NCBI RefSeq assembly: GCF_900115475.1
Contig: NZ_FOWP01000003.1
Coordinates: forward strand, 1-64,000
Direction: 5' to 3'
Source: Ectopseudomonas composti
GTDB lineage: Bacteria; Pseudomonadota; Gammaproteobacteria; Pseudomonadales; Pseudomonadaceae
DNA length: 64,000 nt
The position numbers and the translations under genes are program-made. Below are positions 29,107 through 39,007 of the stretch, one piece after another (within the stretch, counting starts at the first letter, position 1; every line of letters starts with the position of its first letter). A model generated the notes under the pieces. It had not been told where the DNA came from. It was given only the letters and a program-made list of their open reading frames with translations, and did no database searches.

Positions 29107-30516
29107 ATGGCCCGCACCTTTTATGACGAGATGTACGACGCGAGCGGCGCTGTCCGCCCGCACTACCGCGAATTTGCCCGTTGGTTGGCAGAGACGCCGG
29201 ACGATCTGCTGGCCCAGCGCCGACGAGAAGCCGACCTGCTGTTTCACCGCGCCGGGATTACCTTCACCCTCTATGGGGACGATCAGGGCACCGAGCGCCT
29301 GATTCCCTTCGACATCATTCCCCGCTCCATCCCCGCCAGCGAATGGCGTATCGTCGAACGCGGTTGCATCCAGCGTGTGCAGGCGCTCAATCTGTTTCTC
29401 GCCGACCTCTATCACGACCAGCGCATCATCAAGGCGGGGATCATCCCGGCCGAGCAGGTGCTGGCCAACGAGGGTTACCAGATGGCCATGCAGGGCCTCG
29501 ACCTGCACCGCGACATCTACGCGCACATCGCCGGGGTTGACCTGGTGCGTGACGGCGACGGCAGCTACTACGTGCTGGAAGACAACCTGCGCACGCCCAG
29601 CGGTGTGAGCTACATGCTCGAAGACCGCAAGATGATGATGCGCCTGTTCCCCGAGCTGTTCGCCGCGCAGCGCGTGGCGCCGGTGGATCATTACCCCAAC
29701 CTGCTGCTCGACGCGCTGAAGAGCTCGAGCCCGCTAGACAACCCCACGGTCGTGGTACTGACGCCAGGGCGCTTCAACAGCGCCTACTTCGAGCATGCGT
29801 TCCTCGCTCGCGAGATGGGCGTGGAGCTGGTGGAGGGCGCCGATCTGTTCGTGCGCGACGACAAGGTCTACATGCGTACCACCGCCGGTGCGCGTCAGGT
29901 GGATGTGATCTATCGCCGCCTCGACGATGCCTTCCTCGATCCGCTGGCTTTCAATCCAGATTCGATGCTCGGCGTTGCTGGCCTGCTGTCCGCCTATCGC
30001 TCGCGCAACGTGGTCCTGGCCAACGCCATTGGCACCGGCGTGGCCGACGACAAGTCGATCTACCCCTATGTCGGCGACATGATCCGCTTCTACCTGGACG
30101 AGGAGCCGATCCTCAAGAACGTACCGACCTGGCAGTGCCGCAAGCCGGAGGAGCTGTCCCACGTGCTGGCCAATCTGTCCGAGCTGGTGGTCAAGGAAAC
30201 CCAGGGCTCCGGCGGCTACGGCATGCTGGTCGGCCCGGCGGCGAGCAAGGCCGAGATCGAGAATTTCCGCGCCCGCTTGATCGCCAGGCCGGAGGCCTAC
30301 ATCGCCCAGCCGACGCTGTGTCTGTCGACCTGCCCGACCTTCGTCGAACGCGGCATCGCACCGCGCCATATCGACCTGCGCCCGTTCGTCCTGACCGGCC
30401 GTGAAACCCGCCTGGTGCCTGGCGGCCTGACTCGCGTGGCACTGCGCGAAGGCTCGCTGGTGGTCAACTCGTCGCAAGGCGGCGGAACCAAGGACACCTG
30501 GGTGGTGGAGGACTGA
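29107..30516 (+). CDS. Circularly permuted ATP-grasp type 2 protein
   Basis: The 469-residue protein belongs to the circularly permuted ATP-grasp family. Signatures include YYVLEDNLRTPSGVSYMLEDR, VLTPGRFNSAYFEH and VKETQGSGGYGMLVGPAAS. ATP-grasp folds join a carboxylate to an amine through an acyl-phosphate, so an amide or peptide ligase is likely. Substrates are not established for this family. AAGGAG precedes the ATG. It is first in an operon with an alpha-E protein and a transglutaminase-like protein, a recurrent trio proposed to make or modify a peptide. Confidence 0.93.
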   Translation: MARTFYDEMYDASGAVRPHYREFARWLAETPDDLLAQRRREADLLFHRAGITFTLYGDDQGTERLIPFDIIPRSIPASEWRIVERGCIQRVQALNLFLADLYHDQRIIKAGIIPAEQVLANEGYQMAMQGLDLHRDIYAHIAGVDLVRDGDGSYYVLEDNLRTPSGVSYMLEDRKMMMRLFPELFAAQRVAPVDHYPNLLLDALKSSSPLDNPTVVVLTPGRFNSAYFEHAFLAREMGVELVEGADLFVRDDKVYMRTTAGARQVDVIYRRLDDAFLDPLAFNPDSMLGVAGLLSAYRSRNVVLANAIGTGVADDKSIYPYVGDMIRFYLDEEPILKNVPTWQCRKPEELSHVLANLSELVVKETQGSGGYGMLVGPAASKAEIENFRARLIARPEAYIAQPTLCLSTCPTFVERGIAPRHIDLRPFVLTGRETRLVPGGLTRVALREGSLVVNSSQGGGTKDTWVVED

Positions 30517-30518
30517 AT

Positions 30519-31469
30519 ATGCTTTCGAGAACTGCCTCCGATCTGTACTGGATGTCGCGCTACCTGGAACGTGCCGAGAACCTGGCGCGCATGCTCGACG
30601 TCAGCTATTCGCTGTCGCTGATGCCGCAGGACGGCCGGGGCGATGGCCTCGACGAACTGGCCATGCCGCTGCTGATCACCGGCACCCTGGACGACTACCT
30701 GGAACGCCACGGCCCGCTGCACGGCGAACGCATGCTGCACTTCTTCGCCCTCGACGCGAGTAATCCGGGCAGCATCTACTGCTGCCTGCAGGCCGCACGC
30801 AGCAACGCCCATGCCGTGCGCGGGCGGATCACCGCCGACATGTGGGAGAACATCAACGCCAGCTGGCTGGAGATGCGCGGTATCGCCGAGCAGGGCCTGG
30901 GGCGTTACGGCATCAGCCGTTTCTGCGAGTGGGTCAAGGAGCGTTCGCACCTGTTTCGCGGCGCCACCTTCGGCACCATCATGCGCGGCGAGGCCTATCG
31001 CTTCATCCGCCTGGGCACCTTCATCGAGCGTGCCGACAACACCCTGCGCCTGCTCGATGCGCGCTACGAAATGCTCGGCGAGGAGATCGACGAGCTGGAG
31101 GAGCGCACGGCGCGCAGCTATTACCAATGGAGTGCGCTGCTGCGCGCGTTGTCCTCGTTCGAGGCCTTCGCCGAGAGCTATCGAGGCTCGCCACGCACGC
31201 GCAAGGTCGCTGAGTTGCTGCTGCTGCGTCCCGATGTGCCGCGTTCGCTGCGTGCCTGCATGGAAGAGCTCAATCTGATGCTTGCAGGTCTACCGGGAGA
31301 GAACGGCCGTCCGGCGCAGCGACTGGCTGCCGAACTGGATGCGCGGCTGCGTTACACCAGCATCGACGAAGTGCTCGACGAGGGCCTGCACGCCTGGCTC
31401 ACCGACTTCATTCTGCTGGTGCGCCAGCTGGGCAACACCATTCACACATCCTATCTGGAGGTCGCATGA
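30519..31469 (+). CDS. Alpha-E domain protein
   Basis: The 316-residue, all-helical protein begins MLSRTASDLYWMSRYLERAENLARML, the hallmark of the alpha-E (A-predicted alpha-helical, conserved E-R) family, with further ER motifs at GTFIERADNTLRLLD. It has no membrane segment. It starts two bases after the ATP-grasp stop and overlaps the transglutaminase start by four bases, so all three are translated together. Family function is unknown; partnership with the ligase is inferred from constant association. Confidence 0.93.
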   Translation: MLSRTASDLYWMSRYLERAENLARMLDVSYSLSLMPQDGRGDGLDELAMPLLITGTLDDYLERHGPLHGERMLHFFALDASNPGSIYCCLQAARSNAHAVRGRITADMWENINASWLEMRGIAEQGLGRYGISRFCEWVKERSHLFRGATFGTIMRGEAYRFIRLGTFIERADNTLRLLDARYEMLGEEIDELEERTARSYYQWSALLRALSSFEAFAESYRGSPRTRKVAELLLLRPDVPRSLRACMEELNLMLAGLPGENGRPAQRLAAELDARLRYTSIDEVLDEGLHAWLTDFILLVRQLGNTIHTSYLEVA

Positions 31470-32263
31470 GACTCTCGATCAGCCATGACACCACCTACCG
31501 TTACGATGATCAGGTGCGCGCGAGCATCCAGTACCTGCGCCTGACCCCGCACGACAGCGAGCGCCAGCAGGTGCTCAGTTGGCAGCTCGATTTGCCGCGC
31601 CCGGTGCACGCCCAGCTCGACCCCTACGGCAACATCCTGCATGTGCTGACCCTGGACGAGCCGCACGAGTCGATCATCATCGGCGCCCGCGGCCAGGTGG
31701 AAATCGACGAAGCCTGCGAAGCCGAGCACGAGCGCCAGTCAGCGCTGCCGTTCTTGCGCTTCACCCGTCTGACCCAGGCCGATGACGCCATCCGTGAATT
31801 TGCCGTGCAGCAGAGCAAGGCGCGCAAGGATCGCAGCGGTCTGATCGACCTGATGCATGCGCTCAATGCCCATATCGCCTACCAGCCTGGCATCACTGAG
31901 GTGGATACCAGTGCGGCCGATGCTTTCGCCGGCCGTCGTGGCGTCTGCCAGGATCACACCCATGCCTTTCTCGCCTGCGCGCGCAGCCTGGGCGTGCCGG
32001 CGCGTTATGTGTCGGGCTACCTCTACACCGACGACGCCGAGCACCTGGCCAGCCATGCCTGGGCCGAGGCCTGGGTCGGTGATGCCTGGTACAGCTTCGA
32101 CGTAACCAACTGCCTGGCGCGCCCGGAGCGACATCTGAAGCTGGCGGTCGGTCTGGACTACCTGGACGCCTGCCCGGTACGTGGCATGCGTCGTGGTGGT
32201 GGTTGCGAGCAGATGCATGCACAGGTGCAGGTGGCGCCACTGCTGCAGGTGCGTCAGCAGTGA
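31466..32263 (+). CDS. Transglutaminase-like cysteine protease-fold protein
   Basis: The 265-residue protein has an N-terminal beta domain (LSISHDTTYRYDDQVRASIQ) and the transglutaminase core with catalytic Cys in GRRGVCQDHTHAF, His in SHAWAEAWVG and Asp in WYSFDVTN. No signal peptide is visible, so it is cytoplasmic. Such enzymes cleave or transfer amide bonds; with the ATP-grasp ligase it could trim or crosslink a peptide tag. GGAGGTCGC precedes the ATG, and ATGA overlaps the alpha-E gene. Confidence 0.93.
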   Translation: MRLSISHDTTYRYDDQVRASIQYLRLTPHDSERQQVLSWQLDLPRPVHAQLDPYGNILHVLTLDEPHESIIIGARGQVEIDEACEAEHERQSALPFLRFTRLTQADDAIREFAVQQSKARKDRSGLIDLMHALNAHIAYQPGITEVDTSAADAFAGRRGVCQDHTHAFLACARSLGVPARYVSGYLYTDDAEHLASHAWAEAWVGDAWYSFDVTNCLARPERHLKLAVGLDYLDACPVRGMRRGGGCEQMHAQVQVAPLLQVRQQ

Positions 32264-32336
32264 AGCGCCAATGACGCTCATGACGTAGGTTGCGCCGCGC
32301 GCACCGCAGACGCTGCGTCACCACTGTGGGCCTTTC

Positions 32337-32399
32337 GTAGGTGCGCCGTGCGCACCTCGGGTGCCCCGTCAAAATCTCGGTGCGCACGGCGCACCCTAC
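32337..32399. repeat. REP-like palindrome, GTAGG-TGCGCC family
   Basis: Arms at 32337-32356 and 32379-32399 are inverted copies differing by one inserted base. It lies between the convergent transglutaminase and cytochrome genes and may act as a bidirectional mRNA end. Confidence 0.8.
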
Positions 32400-32409
32400 C
32401 TGAATCGCT

Positions 32410-33216
32410 CTACAGGCTCGTGTTGCTCTTACGCTGGGCCATGTGCTGCAGATAAGCGATCAATCGTTCTAGTTCGGCAGGCGGCAGTACCTGTTCGCTG
32501 AAGCCGGGCATGCGCCCCTGCGGCCAGCGGCGCAGGCTTTGCGGGTCGCGAATGTAGCGTTGTAGAAAATCGCCGCTGAAATAGTCGGTTGGGTTGTGCG
32601 GGATATTCAGATCCGGGCCGAACTCGGAGTCGCCCGCGCCATTGAGGCGATGACAGGCCATGCAGTTCTTCTGGTAGACGGCGAAACCCGTCTGCACTTT
32701 AGCATTCGCATCCGTCGCCGGGAGCAGGGCGGGGAAGCGTTGTTCGACCGGGGCCAATTGACGAATCCGGGCGACCTGAAATGGCCACTGCTCGGGGCCG
32801 ATCTGGCTGGCGGTGGGATCGCTCCAGACCAGATAGAAAGGCCCGGCGCTGGCTTTGCCCTGTGATAGTGGTGGCCAGGGCTGTTGTGGATCTTCGATGG
32901 CCAGCCAGGCTTTCGCCCCTTCCTTGGCCAGCAGGATTGCGGCCGGCAGTTCTGCAGCAAAGCCGTCCAAGGCCACCGCTTGCAGGTGGTCGCCGGGTGC
33001 AACACCTTCGAGCAACGCACTGATCGGCACGGCGCGGTAGTGCATGGGACGCTTGTAGCTGACATCGTCGACGATTTCGATATCTCGGGCTTGCGGGTGC
33101 TCGAGCAATTCGCTGCTGCTCCAGGCATGCCGCCCATCGTTGAGCTGCACTTCGAACTCGGCAGCCTGCGCCACGTTGCTCAGGGCGATCAGAGCCAACA
33201 GCAGGGCGGCTCTCAT
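32410..33216 (-). CDS. Periplasmic c-type cytochrome fused to a sulfite-oxidase-like (molybdopterin-binding fold) domain
   Basis: The 268-residue protein has a signal peptide (1-18). An N-terminal domain of about 150 residues (FEVQLNDGRHAWSSSELLEHP, YRAVPISALLEGV, YLVWSDP) resembles the SUOX-like fold but lacks the Cys that ligates Mo. The C-terminal cytochrome c has CMACH and axial Met in GRMPGFSEQ. It probably moves electrons in the periplasm. It overlaps the start of its own upstream partner gene, a secreted rhodanese, by four bases, suggesting sulfur metabolism. Confidence 0.82.
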   Translation of the reverse strand: MRAALLLALIALSNVAQAAEFEVQLNDGRHAWSSSELLEHPQARDIEIVDDVSYKRPMHYRAVPISALLEGVAPGDHLQAVALDGFAAELPAAILLAKEGAKAWLAIEDPQQPWPPLSQGKASAGPFYLVWSDPTASQIGPEQWPFQVARIRQLAPVEQRFPALLPATDANAKVQTGFAVYQKNCMACHRLNGAGDSEFGPDLNIPHNPTDYFSGDFLQRYIRDPQSLRRWPQGRMPGFSEQVLPPAELERLIAYLQHMAQRKSNTSL

Positions 33217-33572
33217 TCGCGGTGCTCCAGCAATGGCCGCAGGTCGTCATAGGCGCCGGCATTGATCACCCTGCTATAGCCCATTTGTTCCAGGCTCTGC
33301 TGGGCGAGTGCCGAGCGGCGCCCACTGCGGCAATACAGCACCAACGGGCGGTCCTTGTCCGGTGCGACGCTGGCGATCTGTGCAGCGATGTCTTCGTGCC
33401 CGATGCGGATCGCACCAGGCAGCGCGCCGTCAGCGAACTCCTCGGCGCTGCGTACATCGATCAGCAGGCTGTCGCTTTGCTGCAAAGCGGAAATGGCGGC
33501 AGCCTGGTCGATTTCACTCGCTTGGGCAGTGAGCAGGCCGAGCAGACCGGCGAATAGGAGAATCAGGCGCAT
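33213..33572 (-). CDS. Exported rhodanese-domain protein
   Basis: The 119-residue protein has a signal peptide (about 1-18) and one rhodanese domain with DVRSAEEFADGALPGAI and the active-site loop YCRSGRRS carrying the catalytic Cys. It would transfer sulfane sulfur in the periplasm. Its gene overlaps the cytochrome gene that follows on the same strand, so the two are co-translated. Confidence 0.9.
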   Translation of the reverse strand: MRLILLFAGLLGLLTAQASEIDQAAAISALQQSDSLLIDVRSAEEFADGALPGAIRIGHEDIAAQIASVAPDKDRPLVLYCRSGRRSALAQQSLEQMGYSRVINAGAYDDLRPLLEHRE

Positions 33573-33665
33573 GGCGTACTCCGGAGTGGATTGATCAGCC
33601 CGTCATCATTGCCCGAGCCTTGCGTGCAGTCTAGGATGCCTCGCTCGACGTGACGGGAGTGGTAG

Positions 33666-34553
33666 ATGTTAGCCGAGCTTTTCGCTGTTCTGGCCCCGGT
33701 TTTGATTGCTGCAGGCATTGGCTATGGCTGGGTGCGCAGTGGTCACGCCTATCCCACCGATTTCGTCGCGCGCCTGGTGCTCAATATCGGCACGCCCTGT
33801 CTGGTGCTGTCGACACTGAGCCGGGCGGAACTGGACCTCGGCGCGTTCTCGCAGATGGCGCTGGCCTGTGTGCTTGTGACCTGCGCGATGGGCGCGATTG
33901 GCTGGCTGCTGAGCCGCTTGTTCGCCATCGACTGGAAGGTGTTGGTGCCGGCCTACCTGTTCCCGAACTCGGGCAACATGGGGCTGCCCATGGCGCTGTT
34001 CGCCTTCGGCGAGCCAGGCCTGGCGTTGGCGGTGGCTTTCTTCCTGGCGTTGTCGGTGGGGCACTTCAGCATCGGCATGCTGCTGTCCGGCGCCGAGGGA
34101 TCACTCAAGGGCCTGCTGCTCAACCCGATCATGATCAGCCTGGCGCTGGTGCTGCCGGTGTTGTTTCTCGATGTTGAACTGCCGCGCTGGCTGGCCAATA
34201 CCGTCGACCTGTTGGGCGGCATGACCATTCCCATGATGCTGATCACGCTGGGCGTTTCGCTGGCCAGTATCCGTGTGCAGCACCTGGGCAGCGGCCTGCT
34301 GCTGGGCTTGCTGCGCATTCTCTGTGGCGCGGCGCTGGGCTGGATCATCGGTTGGGCAATCGGCCTGCAGCCGCTGGCGCATGCCGTGCTGGTGCTGCAA
34401 TCGTCGATGCCGGTGGCGGTATTCAACTACCTGTTCGCCGTGCGCGCCGGCCGTTCACCGGAGCAAGTCGCCAGCCTGGTGCTGTGTTCGACGCTGCTGG
34501 CCTTCGCGCTGATTCCGTTGTTGCTAGCGTGGTGGATACCCGCACTGCGCTGA
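33666..34553 (+). CDS. AEC-family (auxin efflux carrier-like) transporter
   Basis: The 295-residue membrane protein has about ten helices and AEC features: NIGTPCLVLSTLSR, FPNSGNMGLPMALFAFGE and a C-terminal QSSMPVAVFNYLFA. Family members export or import small organic acids and related compounds; the substrate is unknown. It diverges from the rhodanese/cytochrome pair and is probably monocistronic. Confidence 0.88.
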   Translation: MLAELFAVLAPVLIAAGIGYGWVRSGHAYPTDFVARLVLNIGTPCLVLSTLSRAELDLGAFSQMALACVLVTCAMGAIGWLLSRLFAIDWKVLVPAYLFPNSGNMGLPMALFAFGEPGLALAVAFFLALSVGHFSIGMLLSGAEGSLKGLLLNPIMISLALVLPVLFLDVELPRWLANTVDLLGGMTIPMMLITLGVSLASIRVQHLGSGLLLGLLRILCGAALGWIIGWAIGLQPLAHAVLVLQSSMPVAVFNYLFAVRAGRSPEQVASLVLCSTLLAFALIPLLLAWWIPALR

Positions 34554-34594
34554 GCGCGCTACGGCGTCGGCACAGTGGCGGGTGCTGTGGAGGT

Positions 34595-34690
34595 TCAACT
34601 GACCAGGCGGGTCAGGTTGGGAAGGATCAGGATGACCGCCGTGGCGAAAAGGATGACGCCAGCCTGGCGGTATTTCGGCTGTTTGAACAT
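34595..34690 (-). CDS. Very small single-helix membrane protein
   Basis: A 31-codon frame encodes MFKQPKYRQAGVILFATAV followed by ILILPNLTRLVS, a basic N terminus and one membrane helix. An AAAAAAGG stretch lies about ten bases ahead of the ATG. The composition is typical of genuine small inner-membrane proteins rather than of random frames in GC-rich DNA. I do not know a function. It is convergent with the AEC transporter gene. Confidence 0.5.
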   Translation of the reverse strand: MFKQPKYRQAGVILFATAVILILPNLTRLVS

Positions 34691-35144
34691 GGCCGTATGC
34701 CTTTTTTGTTATGGGTGTGGCGTCGGGCGCCTGCCGCAATGCCTGGCGGGTCGCTTCGTCACGCCTGGGCGTGGTTCTGATTCACCACCCCGGCATGACC
34801 CGGCGGCGGCTCCCTGCGCCGTTATCTGTCCCGGCGCATGAATAACTCTAGGGTTGGCGTCACAATCTCCTTAGATGACTTGGTTTCTAGCCAAGGCTTT
34901 CTAGAAAGCTCGAGCTATGTGCATCGTCGTTGAACATGCTGCAGAGCCTGAGGCAGAGCGCTTGCTTGCAATGGCCGCAGCCAATCGAACAAACGACCGT
35001 TCGTCTGAGCTCAGTGGTCAATGGCGCTGAGCGCTTCGGTCATTGAGCCACGGCGCTCCGGCGCTATGGTAAGCAGGCTCAATAAGAACAGGCGTGGCCG
35101 GGGCATGATGTTCCACCAACGCCGCAATAGTCTCCGAGGACGCC
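34691..35144. promoter_or_regulatory. Spacer upstream of the thiolase gene
   Basis: No gene is evident in these 454 bases. GCTTTCTAGAAAGC (34896-34909) is a perfect palindrome. ACGA-CCGT-TCGT (34993-35004) is a weaker dyad sharing the AACGACCGTT core with the TetR operator at 4664-4690. Either could be an operator for the beta-oxidation genes downstream. Confidence 0.45.
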
Positions 35145-36350
<1,206 letters not shown>

Positions 36351-36353
36351 CCG

Positions 36354-36406
36354 GTAGGGCGGGTGCAACCCGCCTTTCGTATGTTGGCGGGTTGCACCCG
36401 CCCTAC
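36354..36406. repeat. Perfect 21-base inverted repeat between thiolase and dehydrogenase genes
   Basis: Arms at 36354-36374 and 36386-36406 are exact reverse complements (GTAGGGCGGGTGCAACC... family) around an 11-base loop. It is a REP element placed inside an operon-like pair and may reduce read-through or stabilise the upstream mRNA. Confidence 0.85.
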
Positions 36407-36440
36407 GTGGCTCCCACAGCTTTGGCAAGAGAATATAAAA

Positions 36441-38585
36441 ATGACTGACGCCATCCGTTACGAAAAGGGCCAGGACAATATCGTCGTCCTGACCATGGAC
36501 ATGCCTGGCCAGAGCGCCAACACCATGAACGCGGTCTACCGCGAAGCCATGGGCCAGATCGTCGACCGCCTGGAGGCAGAGAAGGATTCGATCGCCGGGG
36601 TAGTCGTCACCTCGGCGAAGAAGACCTTCTTCGCTGGCGGTGACCTGGGCGAGCTGATCAAGGTCACCCAGGCCGAGGCTCAGGGCTTCTACGCGATGAT
36701 CCTGAAGATCAAGGGCCAACTACGTCGCCTGGAAACCCTCGGCAAGCCGGTGGTCGCCGCCATCAACGGCGCAGCGCTGGGCGGCGGCTGGGAAATCGCC
36801 CTGGCCTGTCACCACCGCATTGCCCTGAATGAAAGCCACGTGCAGCTTGGCCTGCCCGAAGTCACTCTCGGCCTTTTGCCGGGTGGTGGCGGTGTGGTGC
36901 GCATGGTGCGTCTGCTCGGCCTGGAAAAGGCTCTGCCATACCTGGCCGAAGGCAAGAAGGTGCGCCCGGACGCGGCGCTCAAGGCCGGCTTGATTCACGA
37001 CCTGGCCAGCGACCGCGACGAGATGCTGGCCAAGGCCCGCGCCTGGATCGCCGCCAACCCCTCCGCCAAACAACCGTGGGACGTGCAGGGCTACAAGATC
37101 CCGGGCGGCACGCCGAGTTCGCCGAACGTGGCGCAGATGCTGGCCATCGCCCCGAGCGTGCTGCGTGACAAGACCAAGGGCTGCTTCCCGGCGCCGGAGA
37201 AGATCATGTGCGCCGCCGTCGAGGGTGCGCAGGTCGACTTCGACACCGCACAGATCATCGAAGCGCGCTACTTCACCGAGCTGACCTGCGGTCAGGTGGC
37301 GAAGAACATGATCGGCACCTTCTGGTTCCAGCTCAACGAGATCAACGCCGGTGGCTCGCGCCCGCAGGGCTATGAAAAGTCGGTAACCAAGAAGGTCGGT
37401 GTGCTCGGTGCCGGCATGATGGGCGCCGGTATCGCCTACGTCTCGGCGGCCGCCGGCATCGAAGTGGTGCTCAAGGATGTTTCCCTCGAAGCGGCTGAGA
37501 AGGGCAAGGCCTACTCGGCCAAGCTGCTCGACAAGAAGGTCAGTAAGGGCCATATGAACGCCGAGCAACGCGAGGCCTTCCTGGCGCTGATCAAGGCGAC
37601 CGACAGCGAGGCGGACTTCGCCGGTTGCGACCTGATCATCGAAGCGGTGTTCGAGGATCGCGCGCTCAAGGGCAAGGTCACTGCCGCCGCAGAAGCCGCT
37701 GCGCTGAGCGATGCAGTGATCGCCTCCAACACCTCGACGCTGCCGATCACTGGCTTGGCGACTGCAGTGGCCAAGCCGGAGAAATTCATCGGCCTGCACT
37801 TCTTCAGCCCCGTGGACAAGATGCCACTGGTGGAGATCATCCGTGGCGAGAAAACCTCGGAAGAGACGCTGGCGCGTGGCTTCGACTACGTCATGCAGAT
37901 CAAGAAGACGCCCATCGTGGTCAACGACAGCCGCGGCTTCTTCACCTCGCGCGTGTTCGGCACCTTCACCAACGAAGGCCTGGCCATGCTCGGCGAGGGC
38001 GTCAGCGCGGCGATGATCGAGAACGAGGCGCGCAAGGCCGGCATGCCGGTTGGCCCGCTGGCGATCAGCGATGAAGTGTCGATGAGCCTGATGAATCACA
38101 TCCGCCAGCAGACCATCAAGGATCTGGCGGCCGAGGGCAAATCCATCCCCGAGCACCCGGCCTTTGCCGTGATCGATCTGATGTTCAATGAGTACAAGCG
38201 TCCGGGCAAAGCGGTGGGCGTGGGCTTCTACGACTACCCAGTAGGAGGCAAGAAGCACCTGTGGCCCGAACTCAAGGCGCGCTTCGAGAAGGCCGATGCG
38301 CAGATCTCGCAGGAAGACGTGCGCGACCGCATCCTGTTCATTCAGGCCATCGAGACGGTGCGCTGTGTGGAGGAGGGGGTACTGAAATCGGTGGCCGACG
38401 CCAACATCGGCTCGATCTTCGGCATCGGCTTCGCGGCCTGGACCGGTGGTGCGCTGCAGTTCATCAACCAATACGGGGTGAAGGACTTCGTCGCCCGTGC
38501 GCAGTACTTGGCCGAGCAGTACGGCGAGCGCTTCCTGCCGCCCGCGTTGTTGCTGGAGAAAGCGGCCAAGAACGAAACCTTCTGA
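36441..38585 (+). CDS. Multifunctional enoyl-CoA hydratase / 3-hydroxyacyl-CoA dehydrogenase (FadB/FadJ-like)
   Basis: The 714-residue protein has an N-terminal crotonase domain (oxyanion loops KKTFFAGGDLGEL and NGAALGGGWEIAL; catalytic Glu in LPEVTLGLLPG) and a C-terminal dehydrogenase domain starting GVLGAGMMGAGIAYV with NTSTLPI and the catalytic His in GLHFFSPVDKMPLVE. It performs hydration and oxidation in beta-oxidation. The ATG at 36441 follows a GAGAATA stretch; a longer in-frame start runs into the REP and is rejected. Operon partner: the thiolase. Confidence 0.94.
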   Translation: MTDAIRYEKGQDNIVVLTMDMPGQSANTMNAVYREAMGQIVDRLEAEKDSIAGVVVTSAKKTFFAGGDLGELIKVTQAEAQGFYAMILKIKGQLRRLETLGKPVVAAINGAALGGGWEIALACHHRIALNESHVQLGLPEVTLGLLPGGGGVVRMVRLLGLEKALPYLAEGKKVRPDAALKAGLIHDLASDRDEMLAKARAWIAANPSAKQPWDVQGYKIPGGTPSSPNVAQMLAIAPSVLRDKTKGCFPAPEKIMCAAVEGAQVDFDTAQIIEARYFTELTCGQVAKNMIGTFWFQLNEINAGGSRPQGYEKSVTKKVGVLGAGMMGAGIAYVSAAAGIEVVLKDVSLEAAEKGKAYSAKLLDKKVSKGHMNAEQREAFLALIKATDSEADFAGCDLIIEAVFEDRALKGKVTAAAEAAALSDAVIASNTSTLPITGLATAVAKPEKFIGLHFFSPVDKMPLVEIIRGEKTSEETLARGFDYVMQIKKTPIVVNDSRGFFTSRVFGTFTNEGLAMLGEGVSAAMIENEARKAGMPVGPLAISDEVSMSLMNHIRQQTIKDLAAEGKSIPEHPAFAVIDLMFNEYKRPGKAVGVGFYDYPVGGKKHLWPELKARFEKADAQISQEDVRDRILFIQAIETVRCVEEGVLKSVADANIGSIFGIGFAAWTGGALQFINQYGVKDFVARAQYLAEQYGERFLPPALLLEKAAKNETF

Positions 38586-38604
38586 GGTAAAAAGTCAGGC
38601 GACT

Positions 38605-38632
38605 CCGTAGGGTGCGCCACGCGCACCGAGTG
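38605..38632. repeat. Short REP-like half element
   Basis: CGTAGGGTGCGCCACGCGCACCG is the same GTAGGGTGCGCC family motif as at 6363, 51535 and 59902, with a small internal palindrome. Confidence 0.55.
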
Positions 38633-38651
38633 TTATCAGGCACGCAATGAG

Positions 38652-38673
38652 AAACGGCCCGTCAGGGCCGTTT
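38652..38673 (+). terminator. Intrinsic terminator after the beta-oxidation pair
   Basis: AAACGGCCC-GTCA-GGGCCGTTT has nine perfect pairs and is followed by CTTTTGTT. It may serve both the dehydrogenase gene and, on the other strand, the PepSY gene. Confidence 0.85.
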
Positions 38674-38689
38674 CTTTTGTTCAAGGGTG

Positions 38690-38956
38690 TCAATCTTCCA
38701 ACTGGTCGCGAATCACTGCACCGCTCTTGCCGTCGATACGGAATTCGTAAAGGCGGCCATCCTGTTTCAGGCCTTCGCCTTCCCAGTAGCCAGCATCGTC
38801 GGCCTCGATCTTGTGCAGTTCGGTGTAGCCGGCCGCGCGGGCCTTGCTCAGGGCGTCGTCAATGGTGATCCAGTCGCTGCCGGGGCGATCCGCCAGGGCG
38901 TTGCCGGCCAGCAACAGGCTGCCGGTGAACAGGGCGATCAGAGTGCGTGTTTGCAT
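38690..38956 (-). CDS. PepSY-domain periplasmic protein
   Basis: The 88-residue protein has a signal peptide ending at ALA (about residue 22) and one PepSY domain with ITIDDALSKARAAGYTELHKIE and YEFRIDGKSGAVI. Such small exported PepSY proteins are thought to inhibit proteases or act in envelope sensing. It is monocistronic with its own spacer. Confidence 0.87.
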   Translation of the reverse strand: MQTRTLIALFTGSLLLAGNALADRPGSDWITIDDALSKARAAGYTELHKIEADDAGYWEGEGLKQDGRLYEFRIDGKSGAVIRDQLED

Positions 38957-39007
38957 GGGCCAGTTCCTCGTTCCGTGAATGTCACGAGAGTCTAGACCAT
39001 CGCGATT

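Noticed and set aside
33610..33630. Possible sigma-54 promoter before the AEC transporter gene
   Set aside because: The TTGCCCGAGCCTTGCG stretch lacks the invariant GG of the -24 element.
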